From positions 1 through 41,597 of the forward strand of contig JBIISC010000008.1 in the NCBI GenBank assembly GCA_044341215.1: DNA of 41,597 nucleotides, in the 5' to 3' direction. Source of the DNA: JAFMIT01 sp044341215. GTDB lineage: Bacteria; Actinomycetota; Actinomycetes; S36-B12; UBA5976. Shown here in pieces: positions 32,551 through 41,289 of the stretch. Under the pieces are notes generated by a model. That model did no database searches. It saw nothing but the letters and a program-made list of their open reading frames with translations, and was not told the DNA's origin. The translations under genes were made by a program, and so were the position numbers. The number at the start of each line of letters is the position of its first letter. Position 1 is the first letter of the stretch.

Positions 32551-33031
32551 CAATCTGTATGACCTGACCTTCACTACCAATAAGGGTGAAACCGTAAGTT
32601 TGAATCAATATGCTGGAAAAGCTATTTTGATTGTGAACACTGCTAGCAAGTGCGGACTAACACCGCAATATGAAGGTTTGCAGTCTTTACACAAGAAATA
32701 CGAATCTGAAGGCCTAGTTGTGATTGGTTTCCCATGTGATCAATTTGCTCATCAAGAACCGGGCAATGACACAGACATCGCTGAATTTTGCTCAATTAAT
32801 TATGGAGTGGATTTCACGCTTTCTTCTAAAGTAGATGTTAATGGCTCCAAAGCCCACCCAATATATAAATTCCTTAAGAAGAAGTCAGGTGGACTTTTGG
32901 GTGGTCTGATTAAATGGAACTTCACCAAATTCTTGGTTTCTCCCGATGGCAAAACCATTAAGCGTTATGCGCCAACTGTTTTGCCAACTGCAATTGAATC
33001 CGACATCTCTGCATACCTTGCTCGCAGCTAA
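32543..33031 (+). CDS. glutathione peroxidase-family (thioredoxin-type) peroxidase
   Basis: A 162-residue peroxidase. The peroxidatic cysteine is C37 in NTASKCGLTPQYEGL; the resolving-region motif GFPCDQFAHQEPG and the WNFTKFLVSPDG motif with the conserved Trp and Asn are both present. Bacterial members are usually thioredoxin-dependent and remove organic hydroperoxides. GTG 32543 is preferred; TTG 32537 is a second option. Either start lies inside the GH84 gene, so translation is coupled to the amino-sugar operon even though the function is unrelated, possibly just gene packing. No signal peptide. Confidence 0.93.
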   Translation: MTNNLYDLTFTTNKGETVSLNQYAGKAILIVNTASKCGLTPQYEGLQSLHKKYESEGLVVIGFPCDQFAHQEPGNDTDIAEFCSINYGVDFTLSSKVDVNGSKAHPIYKFLKKKSGGLLGGLIKWNFTKFLVSPDGKTIKRYAPTVLPTAIESDISAYLARS

Positions 33032-33057
33032 ACTTGAAATCAGTTGAGGAGCAGTAA

Positions 33058-33972
33058 ATGAATAAAGACAACCGAGTTTTAAGAATAGTACTAATTGCTT
33101 CCCTCGTTTTCTTAATGGGAACTGGATATATCTTTACCAGTGCAAATGCCGCACTGAATGAATCAATTCTTAACGCGCCAAAACCTTCAAAATCCTCAAC
33201 ACCTACACCAACACATGAATCTCAAGAAACTGCCGCTTTGTCTGCAATCAACAAAGTGCAGAAAGCAAAAGGCTGTAACTTTGATTTATTGGCCGAGACT
33301 GTCGCAAGTTCAGCTGGCACCTGCAACATATTGGTAGTTGGCGATTCCTTGGGTAACAACTTGGCATACGGAATGCAAAGACAACTGGATAAAACGACCG
33401 GTATTGATTTGGTTGTTAAAAGTAAGTCTTCAACCGGACTTTCTAACTCTTGGTTTTATAACTGGCCGAAGAAAATTGGTCCATTTATTAATGCCAACGA
33501 TCCAGATCTTGTGATTGTGATGTTAGGAACCAATGACCACCAAAACATGAATATTGATGGATCAGTTGCTCAGTTCGATTCAAAGAAGTGGAATGCAAAA
33601 TATGAGGCTGAGGCAACGAAACTTATAAAGCAGTCTCTAGATTCAGGTGCATATGTGATTTGGGTGGGCCTGCCAGTTATGCAGTCTTCATACTTTGCTA
33701 GTTACATGGCAGTTTTAAATGAACGTTCTTCCACGGCAGTTTCGCAAAACTCGGGAGCAACATTTATTCCGACTTGGGATTACATGGCCGATAACAAGGG
33801 CAAATATCGTGAATGGGCCAAAGTAAATGGCAGAAATCAAAAGATTCGCGGCACAGATGGAATCCATTTCACTTGGGTGGGTCAAAACGTTTTGGCGACC
33901 TATGTAATTTCGCAGATGCAAGAAATTTTCAATGTGAAAATGAAATCTAAAGGAAAAATGCTTTTTGACTAA
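33058..33972 (+). CDS. secreted or membrane-anchored SGNH hydrolase (DUF459-like)
   Basis: A 304-residue protein. A signal/anchor segment (residues 8-30) and a Ser/Thr/Pro-rich linker (KPSKSSTPTPTHES) lead to an SGNH domain: block I VVGDSLGNNLAYGMQ with the catalytic Ser, block III VIVMLGTNDHQNM, and block V RGTDGIHFTWVGQ with the Asp-x-x-His pair. The spacing and the GTND-H-Q variant resemble DUF459 proteins. It acts outside the membrane and probably removes or transfers acyl groups on surface glycans. GAGGAG lies before ATG 33058. Its stop overlaps the convergent acyltransferase-3 gene by 4 nt; the two activities often occur as one fused protein. Confidence 0.87.
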   Translation: MNKDNRVLRIVLIASLVFLMGTGYIFTSANAALNESILNAPKPSKSSTPTPTHESQETAALSAINKVQKAKGCNFDLLAETVASSAGTCNILVVGDSLGNNLAYGMQRQLDKTTGIDLVVKSKSSTGLSNSWFYNWPKKIGPFINANDPDLVIVMLGTNDHQNMNIDGSVAQFDSKKWNAKYEAEATKLIKQSLDSGAYVIWVGLPVMQSSYFASYMAVLNERSSTAVSQNSGATFIPTWDYMADNKGKYREWAKVNGRNQKIRGTDGIHFTWVGQNVLATYVISQMQEIFNVKMKSKGKMLFD

Positions 33973-35132
33973 TTGTTGAGATAAAGATACTCAACAATCA
34001 AGCTTCCATTCCAGACAATTGCAATGGAGATTAGAAGAGTTGCCAATACAGCCAAGCCGTCTCTTTGAAGTTTTACTGAATGCCTAATTGGATTTTCAAA
34101 ATAATGATACGAAATCATTGCGCAAGCAAAAGTTCCTGCGATTGCCATTACCTGTTGCAAGAGAGAAACCCCTAGGACATGGGCTGACAACAAAAGCAAC
34201 GGGAAATGCCACAAATATAGGGAATAGGAAATATCCCCGACATAAGTAATTGTTTTGCCACTCAACCAATGCACAGGACCTTTGCCAAGTTGACGGCTAC
34301 CACTCCAGATGATCAACGCAGTAGCACCGCAAGGAATCCATGCGTTTACACCTGGAAAGGATGAACTTTCAGACAGAGCCGCTACTCCATAGACGAGAAC
34401 GATGATGGATGCTATTGCTATCAAACCATTTATCCGTTTGGTTTTCTCTGCCCAGGCAATTGGTATGCAAGCGACAAGTCCACCAAGCGCTAATTCCCAA
34501 AACCTAGTGAAAGGAGAGTAGTAGGCAGCTGTCGGGTTGGTGGCTGTGTAGATAGCACTCCAAATCGCAGAAGCAGAGACTGCCAACACAAGAAAGATAC
34601 GAGTATTCCGCAGACGACTGTTGTTACCCAAATTGTTATTGCCTAAATAGGAGATAGCAAAAATAATTAGTGGGTAAATAAAATAAAACTGCTCTTCAAC
34701 AGCTAGAGACCAAAAATGAGTTAAAAGAGATTGATCTAGTCCAGCGATGAAGTAGTCGGCACTTGTGTCTATTAAACGGAAATTCGCTGAAAAGAGCGTC
34801 GCCCACTTGGCGTCAGTAAGGAGTTGAACATTGAAGTTCTCGCGCAAAATGAAAAATGCCACAAAAACAGTGACGGAAATGAGCAAAGTTGCTGCCGGAA
34901 CAATTCTCAAAATCCTTCGAGTGTAAAAAGTCTTTAGATTCTCAAAGAGATTGCGTTCTGGCATCCGAAGTAACAAGCCGGTGATTACAAAACCGCTAAT
35001 TACGAAGAAAACATCCACCCCGATGAAGCCACCGCCAAAAGCGGTGAATTGGGCATGGTCCAAGATAACTAGCAAGACTGCAACCGCGCGTAACCCTTGG
35101 ATGTCTCGCCGATACTTGGTTTCCGTGCTCAA
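33969..35132 (-). CDS. acyltransferase 3 family membrane protein (OafA/YrhL-like)
   Basis: A 387-residue integral membrane protein with about ten helices. The N terminus YRRDIQGLRAVAVLLVILDH carries the catalytic His of the family, followed by GGFIGVDVFFVISGFVIT and FYTRRILRIVPA, and later HFWSLAVEEQFYFIYP. It transfers acyl (often acetyl) groups across the membrane onto surface sugars. It stops after the membrane domain and lacks the C-terminal SGNH domain that many OafA homologues have. The start is TTG at 35132, supported by AAAGGAGA a few bases upstream. The adjacent convergent gene supplies a separate SGNH protein. Confidence 0.93.
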   Translation of the reverse strand: MSTETKYRRDIQGLRAVAVLLVILDHAQFTAFGGGFIGVDVFFVISGFVITGLLLRMPERNLFENLKTFYTRRILRIVPAATLLISVTVFVAFFILRENFNVQLLTDAKWATLFSANFRLIDTSADYFIAGLDQSLLTHFWSLAVEEQFYFIYPLIIFAISYLGNNNLGNNSRLRNTRIFLVLAVSASAIWSAIYTATNPTAAYYSPFTRFWELALGGLVACIPIAWAEKTKRINGLIAIASIIVLVYGVAALSESSSFPGVNAWIPCGATALIIWSGSRQLGKGPVHWLSGKTITYVGDISYSLYLWHFPLLLLSAHVLGVSLLQQVMAIAGTFACAMISYHYFENPIRHSVKLQRDGLAVLATLLISIAIVWNGSLIVEYLYLNN

Positions 35133-35273
35133 AATCTCTCCTTTACCGCATTCCTGCTGAGCGTAGGTTATCTAAAGCAAAGAATTAGATAAATTATTGA
35201 GAAAAGGGTTGAAAAGTAGGATTAAAAGGAGAAAAATGAGATTGTATTCGTCAATATTTGCCGGGGAGGGCCA

Positions 35274-36944
35274 ATGCGAAAATTAACAGTATTGATAACC
35301 ATTGGATTGATTTCACTTGGATTAGTCACAAGTCCAGCCAACGCAGGTAGTGCTCCGCTAGCGGCACCTGCAAAATACACAGTCAAGGCAAGCTTTAAAG
35401 CGGCCAAAGGTAAGACCGTCTTGTTAGTGGCACGAACTGGTCGGGTATTAGCCTCAGCAAAAATCACAAAGGCAACTCAAGCCGTTTCATTGGTAACTCC
35501 AAAAATGAAATCGATTCAAGGCTCCACTTTGCAACTAGTTTCTACATCCGGTGGTGACTACTACGGACCAGTTGTTTTAGGTTGGGCCAGCAAAACCGCG
35601 GTTTACACCCAGATCAGTACTGGATCTTCAAAGACCGTTAACTTCGGAACTGTAACCAAGAAAGCAGTTACAGATAAACAAGGTTACGGACTTGCAAGTG
35701 CTAAATCAGGCAAAGTTGTAAAAACTAAATCAGTTTCAGCTACAAACTACAAACCAAATGGCGTTGGTAATTACGGAAAATCTGGCACAGCTCCGATGAG
35801 TGCAATCAGAACTTCGACTTATGCGGGTGAAGATGCAACAGATGCGTTCGCTGGTGCAGATGCGGATGGAGATGGTTTAACAAACGCGTTTGACGTGAAT
35901 GATGATGGCGACTCTAAAGTTGACCTTGCTGACAATTCAACCCCAATCCCGCCAAATAATCTTCCGGCAAATGACGCATCTTGCGAAACTGCCGCCTCCT
36001 TCTTTATTTTTACGAACTTCAAAGCAACACAACCAAACTTTGAAGGAAATATAAATGCATATGGACGGAACCAATTCGAAGCAACACCAGAAAGAATTGC
36101 AAGTGCAATTTCAAACACCATGAGCATGGTTATTTCACCGATACAAAATGTTTGTGGATCAAATGTTGTCAAGACTGAGTTAAAGGGTGTTGGCGTTCCA
36201 TATGCTCCAACGGACTTCGTTGACATTGGAAACCCTGGGAATACAGGCGACTTCCAATGGACAATCGGAAACGGCCAAATCAGCAATTCCGAAATTGCTG
36301 GATTACCAACAAATAAGGATGCTGGACAGCATGGTTGGAATTTCACCAGTCCATCTGAAATTTCTGGGCAAGACACATTTATTCAAAGGGTAACCACAGC
36401 GGATGGCAAGAGCTACGAATTTACCGCAACTGCTGGATTCATCTTTGTCACACATCCATTGCCAACGCGCTTCCGCATTGATGGTGGAGATTGGCAGAAC
36501 TTTTTCCTCGAGGATGGAACTGTTTCTTTCGGAAACCTAAATCGAATAGAGCTCCAATACTCTACAGTTTTGGAAATTGAGATGTTTCGCCCACAACGCT
36601 TAGCGATTGATGGTGAGACAGGAACCTTCTACGATCTAGCTGGAATGAAGTACACACCTGATATTCCAAATGGGCCGGTAGTGGACGGACCGCCAACTCA
36701 AGGAGCCGGTAAGTGTGACGCAGAAATACATACTGACACTTCAATGGCCACTGATACTGCAATCGATACAGCAACTAAACCAAGAATGACAATTTCATGG
36801 GCAATTGGTCGCTGTTACTCAACGAAGAACCCTGCAATGGATTGGCCAGAAGGTCAAGTGAGTGTTGATATTCAAGTCGAGCCTCAAGGTAGGGGTGGCA
36901 ATTCTGCTCAGAAGATTCAACTCCTACTTACAACTGACGGCTAG
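35274..36944 (+). CDS. secreted protein with EF-hand/thrombospondin-3-like calcium motif, unknown function
   Basis: A 556-residue exported protein; residues 1-24 are a Sec signal peptide ending ANA-GS. Residues 33-130 form a beta-rich Thr/Val/Lys domain. Residues 196-213, DADGDGLTNAFDVNDDGD, carry two consecutive D-x-D-x-D-G loops, a typical calcium-binding thrombospondin type 3/dockerin-like repeat. The rest (240-556) is a large beta-rich region with no motif I recognise; a sequence TDTSMATDTAIDTATK occurs near 490. Start ATG 35274 follows GGGAGGG. The next gene begins only 34 nt after the stop, so the two are probably cotranscribed and may work together at the surface. Confidence 0.78.
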   Translation: MRKLTVLITIGLISLGLVTSPANAGSAPLAAPAKYTVKASFKAAKGKTVLLVARTGRVLASAKITKATQAVSLVTPKMKSIQGSTLQLVSTSGGDYYGPVVLGWASKTAVYTQISTGSSKTVNFGTVTKKAVTDKQGYGLASAKSGKVVKTKSVSATNYKPNGVGNYGKSGTAPMSAIRTSTYAGEDATDAFAGADADGDGLTNAFDVNDDGDSKVDLADNSTPIPPNNLPANDASCETAASFFIFTNFKATQPNFEGNINAYGRNQFEATPERIASAISNTMSMVISPIQNVCGSNVVKTELKGVGVPYAPTDFVDIGNPGNTGDFQWTIGNGQISNSEIAGLPTNKDAGQHGWNFTSPSEISGQDTFIQRVTTADGKSYEFTATAGFIFVTHPLPTRFRIDGGDWQNFFLEDGTVSFGNLNRIELQYSTVLEIEMFRPQRLAIDGETGTFYDLAGMKYTPDIPNGPVVDGPPTQGAGKCDAEIHTDTSMATDTAIDTATKPRMTISWAIGRCYSTKNPAMDWPEGQVSVDIQVEPQGRGGNSAQKIQLLLTTDG

Positions 36945-36978
36945 ACTTGGAATCACTTCATTATTGAAAGCAGAGAGT

Positions 36979-39195
36979 GTGAGCCGCAAGTCGCTAGTAC
37001 TGGCAATTGGACTCGCACTCTCTGCTTTTTCAATCGGCCCTGTGTATTCATCGCAGTTACCGCTTGTAAATGTTTGTGCCACCCCGCCAGTGCTTGGAAA
37101 TCCTGAGAACACCTATACACCCAAGGCTGGAGTTGGAGTTACAACTTGGAAATTTAATGCTGGAGTCACACACGATAGCTGGGAAGACACCCGGATATCA
37201 GTCGCATCATCTTCCCTAAATCTCTTCACTTGGAAAATCGGTAGAACTTTGATTCCGGGATATGCAGATCCTTATGAATCTGTAATTACAAATGATGCGG
37301 CCGTTGCAATCAATTCCGATTTTTTCAATCTTTATGGAGATCCACTTCCTTGGGGCCCGGCGTTAGAAGACGGCAAACTTATCTACTTCCCACTTGCATA
37401 TGACCCACAAACTGGCTACACACCAGATTGGATGAAAATTGCCGGTGTTGTTTCTCGGCTTCCAGATCCTGCTGATGGTTGGAGCACTACTGGTTCGGTT
37501 CAGCTAAATTCACGAAGCCAAATCATTGCCGGATTAAACCTCCCATCCCTTCCATTGGATGGCGTTGTGATTTATGACAATCGCCGCCCAGGTGGTACAC
37601 CAGTAGGGAAAGTGAGTATTTTGGTTTCGGGCAATGAGATTATTGATTTTGATTTAGCAGGTAAAAGTTACACACCGACTGCAGGTCAAAACGTAATTCA
37701 AGCGACAGGTAAAGCTGCTAGAGATTTACGAAAAAAATTTGCTAACCGCGGTGTGACTATTGATTTAGGTGAGCCAGAGTCGCATGGGTTTAAATCCAAG
37801 GGAAGTATTACAGCTGGAAATACAAGCGCATCCTTGTCTTTTGTAAATCTGGTTGGAAATAAGACTTCTGTTTTTACACCTCTGTGGACAGGTCCAACAC
37901 CGAAAAAAGATTTAACTTGGGTTTTATCTGGTGGAAAAATCAAGAAAATCTACAAGACTGGCTCCGCCGTTTCTGTTTTATCAAAACAAACTGTGGTTCA
38001 GTTTGTAAACCCTCCGAGTAGTTTGAAAGCACAAAAAATTGGCAGCACTGTCAAAGTGAAATACTCAAGGCCTTCTATAAAACAAGGCTTCCTTACCCAC
38101 GGGATTGCTCGAATTGGCACAAGTGATTTCTCAATCACTGGTATCAATAGGCAACAAGGTTCAAATGAAATTTCACTGTTCACTTCTGATTGGAAAAATA
38201 CAACCCCAGCTGGGGCTGTCACAATCAAAATCAAGGACGGCAAAATTACGGGGTTCTTCAATGCTGGGCGTAGTGCGAAGGTGCTTGCTGGTGAATACAT
38301 ACTGCAAGTACCAGATTCTTTGGCACCAGATTTACGCACCTCATACATTCGACCTGTTACAACAGTCACTGTGGATGAAACTGCCGAGCGAATCAAAACA
38401 ATTGCTGAGACTAAAGCTCGGTATAGATCGACACTCACTGTTAATGGCGAAAAATTGTTTATGGGAACCTTGAACTATTACTTTCCGGATAACCAAGGCG
38501 GCGCTATTTTGCCACCATCAAACCTAGGTTCTGTTTATGATGACAACTGGCGGGGAAGCTATGGAGATGGGGCTACTTATGCAGGAAAAGCTTCAATCCG
38601 CGTGCGCGATGGTGTTATTCACAGAATTAAGAAAAGTGGTAGCTCCATGTCGGTGGAAGAACCTGGAGATTTAGTTTTTCAATTAGGAAATAATCAAGCT
38701 GCATTAGTGCAAGACTGGGCAGTTGGGATGGCAGCAACTTTTGTTTCGAAATATCAAACTAAGAATCAGGAACCATACGAAACTTTTGTTGGCTATGGAA
38801 CAAAACTAATTATCGATGACTCAATTGTTGCCACCTGCTCAAATACCGGTAATCAAATCCGACCACGAACCGCAATTGGTTGGAATGACGCAGGTCAATA
38901 CTGGTTGATGACTGCATCTCCAGCATCGCGAGATCCAAACAATTCAGGCTATCGGACCGGTGGTGCGAACTATCCACAAATCTCGCGCTGGCTAAAAAGT
39001 TTGGGAGCAACACATGCGGTTGGACTTGATGGCGGTGGCTCCACCTGGATGGTCAGACGAACAACGAATGGAGCTGCTCGAGTTGATTTGCCCGAACCAA
39101 ACAATAATTGCCAGCGCAATCAGACAGACATGTCGTGTAACCCATGGATTCGTTGGGTGCCATTTGAGTTGATGCTGGTCTCAGCAGCTGAATAA
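36979..39195 (+). CDS. large secreted phosphodiester glycosidase-family (NAGPA/DUF2233) protein
   Basis: A 738-residue exported protein if started at GTG 36979, which directly precedes a signal peptide (MSRKSLVLAIGLALSAFSIG). An earlier in-frame TTG at 36964 is possible; the still earlier frame overlaps the preceding gene and is unlikely. The NAGPA fold is split: AVAINSDFFNLYGDPLP (108-124) is the N-terminal part, and NYPQISRW...AVGLDGGGSTWMV (about 664-692) is the C-terminal catalytic-type part. Between them lie four similar beta modules at about 186-250, 279-343, 381-446 and 483-570, each containing G-x-x-x-I-x-x-x-x-x-x-G-x-x-x-x-V. Family members cleave GlcNAc-phosphodiester linkages. This large repeat insertion is unusual. 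Confidence 0.82.
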   Translation: MSRKSLVLAIGLALSAFSIGPVYSSQLPLVNVCATPPVLGNPENTYTPKAGVGVTTWKFNAGVTHDSWEDTRISVASSSLNLFTWKIGRTLIPGYADPYESVITNDAAVAINSDFFNLYGDPLPWGPALEDGKLIYFPLAYDPQTGYTPDWMKIAGVVSRLPDPADGWSTTGSVQLNSRSQIIAGLNLPSLPLDGVVIYDNRRPGGTPVGKVSILVSGNEIIDFDLAGKSYTPTAGQNVIQATGKAARDLRKKFANRGVTIDLGEPESHGFKSKGSITAGNTSASLSFVNLVGNKTSVFTPLWTGPTPKKDLTWVLSGGKIKKIYKTGSAVSVLSKQTVVQFVNPPSSLKAQKIGSTVKVKYSRPSIKQGFLTHGIARIGTSDFSITGINRQQGSNEISLFTSDWKNTTPAGAVTIKIKDGKITGFFNAGRSAKVLAGEYILQVPDSLAPDLRTSYIRPVTTVTVDETAERIKTIAETKARYRSTLTVNGEKLFMGTLNYYFPDNQGGAILPPSNLGSVYDDNWRGSYGDGATYAGKASIRVRDGVIHRIKKSGSSMSVEEPGDLVFQLGNNQAALVQDWAVGMAATFVSKYQTKNQEPYETFVGYGTKLIIDDSIVATCSNTGNQIRPRTAIGWNDAGQYWLMTASPASRDPNNSGYRTGGANYPQISRWLKSLGATHAVGLDGGGSTWMVRRTTNGAARVDLPEPNNNCQRNQTDMSCNPWIRWVPFELMLVSAAE

Positions 39196-39249
39196 AAGCG
39201 ATTTTGCCCATTAGGTTGAGGTAGTCTTGACCTCTAGAAATGAGGGAAA

Positions 39250-39816
39250 ATGGACTTTTCGATCTTTTATTGGGATATCGCTGAGCGTTTAGCCATTGAT
39301 TTCGTAGGCATCAATTTAATGGTCTTGGGAATCTATTTCCGCAACTATCGCCGCCGTGACCTAGCAGCAGTTTTTATTACCGCGAACCTCGGACTGTTCT
39401 CAGTTCTAACCGTATTGGCCACCAGCACTTTAAGTGCTGCCGTCGGCTTTGGTCTCTTTGGTGTGCTTTCAATCATTCGCCTTCGCAGTAAGGAATTCGA
39501 ACATATTGAAATTGCATACTTCTTTATGGCTTTGACCATGGCGTTGATTACTGCAATCGACACTCATCCAATTCAACTGTCAATCGCGCTAGTAGGAATG
39601 CTCATTATTGTCATGATGCTTGCCGATTCATATCGCGCAAGAAATATTCACACAGATGTTAACTTGACCTTGGGTGCAGTTTTTGAATCTGAGAGCGAAT
39701 TAATCGCTTACATCGAAAATAAGTTGAACTGCAAAGTCAATGTGGTAAAAACAAGATCCATCAACTATGTATCTGAATCCACTTCAGTCAGCGTTGTTTA
39801 CAAACCGCGCGATTAA
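39250..39816 (+). CDS. DUF4956 membrane protein
   Basis: A 188-residue protein with four membrane helices (about residues 15-30, 40-72, 85-105, 110-125), followed by a cytoplasmic ferredoxin-like tail of about 60 residues (DVNLTLGAVFESESELIAYIENKLNCKVNVV). The string AVGFGLFGVLSIIRLRSKEFEHIEIAYFF (part quoted: GLFGVLSIIRLRS) is the conserved core of DUF4956. Such genes commonly pair with VTC-domain polyphosphate polymerase genes, exactly as here, with 2 nt between stop and next start. A partner or pore role is inferred. ATG 39250 follows TGAGGG. Confidence 0.9.
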   Translation: MDFSIFYWDIAERLAIDFVGINLMVLGIYFRNYRRRDLAAVFITANLGLFSVLTVLATSTLSAAVGFGLFGVLSIIRLRSKEFEHIEIAYFFMALTMALITAIDTHPIQLSIALVGMLIIVMMLADSYRARNIHTDVNLTLGAVFESESELIAYIENKLNCKVNVVKTRSINYVSESTSVSVVYKPRD

Positions 39817-39818
39817 TA

Positions 39819-40526
39819 ATGATTAATCTGCATCCAAAATCAGGACCAACACCTGACGTTTTCAAAACGCAGGATGCGGAAGTGAAGAAATATTTTCTAA
39901 CTCACAATGAAATCAAACATAATTTTAGCTTGACTACTCCCGCGCATTCGGTTGAACTTGTTACAACATATTTTGACACCGCTGATGGCAGACTATTCTC
40001 AGATCAGTATAGGAAAACCAAACGCCGTTTCAAAATCCGTTCACGTTCGTTTAATGGGTCAGCTGGAGTAATCGAGATAAAAGTCAAAGGAAGCTTGAAC
40101 CCAAAACGCTTTTGGATATCGGAACCTGGATTAAATCTCGAAAATGGTGGTAGAGAATTTATCCGTAAAGCTCTTGACGAAGCATTTGACCCACTTTTTG
40201 CCAGGCGAATAGAACAAGATTTGCGTGTTGTAGCAACGACAAAATTTGATCGCTCAAGTTATTTCACCGACGATGAGAAACAAATTTTCGATTTTGATGA
40301 AAATTTGGTGTTGACGACCAACAATTCCCTAGCCACAATAAGGTCAGAATTCACTCTGCTCGAAGTTTCTCGCTTAGATCGAATCGAACTTGTTCCGTTG
40401 GAATGGAAGTCAGTAAAATTTAGCAAGTTCGGTGCCACACTTGATTTGTTAACTGGAGATCGAGTTAGAAGTCACAAACTTGGAATTCTAGATAACCTGT
40501 TTGATATTAAGCAATTTTCACAGTAA
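39819..40526 (+). CDS. VTC-domain protein (putative polyphosphate polymerase)
   Basis: A 235-residue protein with the VTC triphosphate-tunnel fold. Expected tunnel residues are seen in sequence: EVKKYFL (E-x-K-x-Y) near residue 21, TTYFDTADGRLF, the basic strand RRFKIRSRS, IEIKVKG, FDRSSY and a glutamate in LLEVSRLDRIEL. Yeast Vtc4 uses this fold to make polyphosphate from ATP. There is no signal peptide or membrane helix of its own, so the DUF4956 protein may recruit it to the membrane. It begins 2 nt after the DUF4956 gene and its last 20 nt overlap the convergent lamin-tail gene. Activity should be confirmed; some members use other substrates. Confidence 0.88.
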   Translation: MINLHPKSGPTPDVFKTQDAEVKKYFLTHNEIKHNFSLTTPAHSVELVTTYFDTADGRLFSDQYRKTKRRFKIRSRSFNGSAGVIEIKVKGSLNPKRFWISEPGLNLENGGREFIRKALDEAFDPLFARRIEQDLRVVATTKFDRSSYFTDDEKQIFDFDENLVLTTNNSLATIRSEFTLLEVSRLDRIELVPLEWKSVKFSKFGATLDLLTGDRVRSHKLGILDNLFDIKQFSQ

Positions 40527-41232
40527 TAGTTTTATTAACTGAACCATAGCTATTTGTCATAGTAATACTGATTGTAAGGTTTTGTTTTTTACGTGCAGTA
40601 ATAGTTAGTGCGCCACCAGAAGCAAGCGAAACACCAGCTTTGGGATTTGTTAGTGAAAAGGCGCCATTTCGAGTTGCAGTCAGTGATAGAGAGCATTTCT
40701 TGTTGGCCTTGCAAGAATAAATACCAGTCCCGTTTAGTTTTGGAAGCATGGACGTGTTGGCTGCTTTTTCAGTTGGAACTGTATTTCCCCAAGTTGCTGA
40801 GCCGTCAGTTAAACGTCCATAGGTCGCACCAGCTTCAAATGGTGGTGGATTTACGCTGTCAATTTCTTCCCAGAGAGCTCCGCTGCCCCGTCCGAGAAAA
40901 ATAGTTTCTTGCCGAGTGCAGTCGATTCCAAATTTCAAATTAATACCTGCTGTGCCCTGCTTAATTACTCGGTGGGCTTTAGGTTGGATTACATTTCCAG
41001 AAGTAAAGACATAAAGATGTTTGCCAGAGGGGCTTGCAACGGCAGGATTACGATCAGTGAGAATCCAGCCACTTAAATTCACAATTAGGTTTGTTGGATT
41101 GTAGATCTCAATCCAGTCCGTACCATCACACTGAAGCTCGTTTATGACCACATTATTTGGAGCAGCAAGAACAGGTGGTGCCACCGCAAAGCTAGTGAAC
41201 CATAGGGCCAGAACAAGTAACTTCTTAATCAT
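40507..41232 (-). CDS. secreted lamin-tail-domain (LTD) protein
   Basis: A 241-residue exported protein. ATG 41232 opens a signal peptide (MIKKLLVLALWFTSF to VLA-AP); the longer in-frame reading from 41280 adds residues that spoil it. The mature N-terminal domain is a lamin-tail fold: VVINELQCDGTDWIEIYNPTN, LSGWILTDRNP and QPKAHRVI. The C-terminal part has a cysteine pair (YSCKANKKCSL) and a beta-rich Lys/Thr domain (TITARKKQN). Bacterial LTD domains occur on secreted enzymes and on CotH-type proteins, and probably bind surfaces or ligands. The gene is tail to tail with the VTC gene and overlaps it by 20 nt. Confidence 0.83.
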   Translation of the reverse strand: MIKKLLVLALWFTSFAVAPPVLAAPNNVVINELQCDGTDWIEIYNPTNLIVNLSGWILTDRNPAVASPSGKHLYVFTSGNVIQPKAHRVIKQGTAGINLKFGIDCTRQETIFLGRGSGALWEEIDSVNPPPFEAGATYGRLTDGSATWGNTVPTEKAANTSMLPKLNGTGIYSCKANKKCSLSLTATRNGAFSLTNPKAGVSLASGGALTITARKKQNLTISITMTNSYGSVNKTITVKIA

Positions 41233-41289
41233 CACATCCCAGCCTACTAAATTGCTTTCTACCTTGCAGGTTTTAAGCAAGATTGAAAT

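Noticed and set aside
35819..36376. 185-codon minus-strand open frame inside the secreted calcium-motif protein gene
   Set aside because: Shadow of the plus-strand gene, which has a signal peptide, ribosome site and calcium motif.
36862..36978. Extended N terminus of the NAGPA protein overlapping the preceding gene
   Set aside because: The extra residues precede a complete signal peptide and 83 nt would overlap the upstream coding region; GTG 36979 is preferred.
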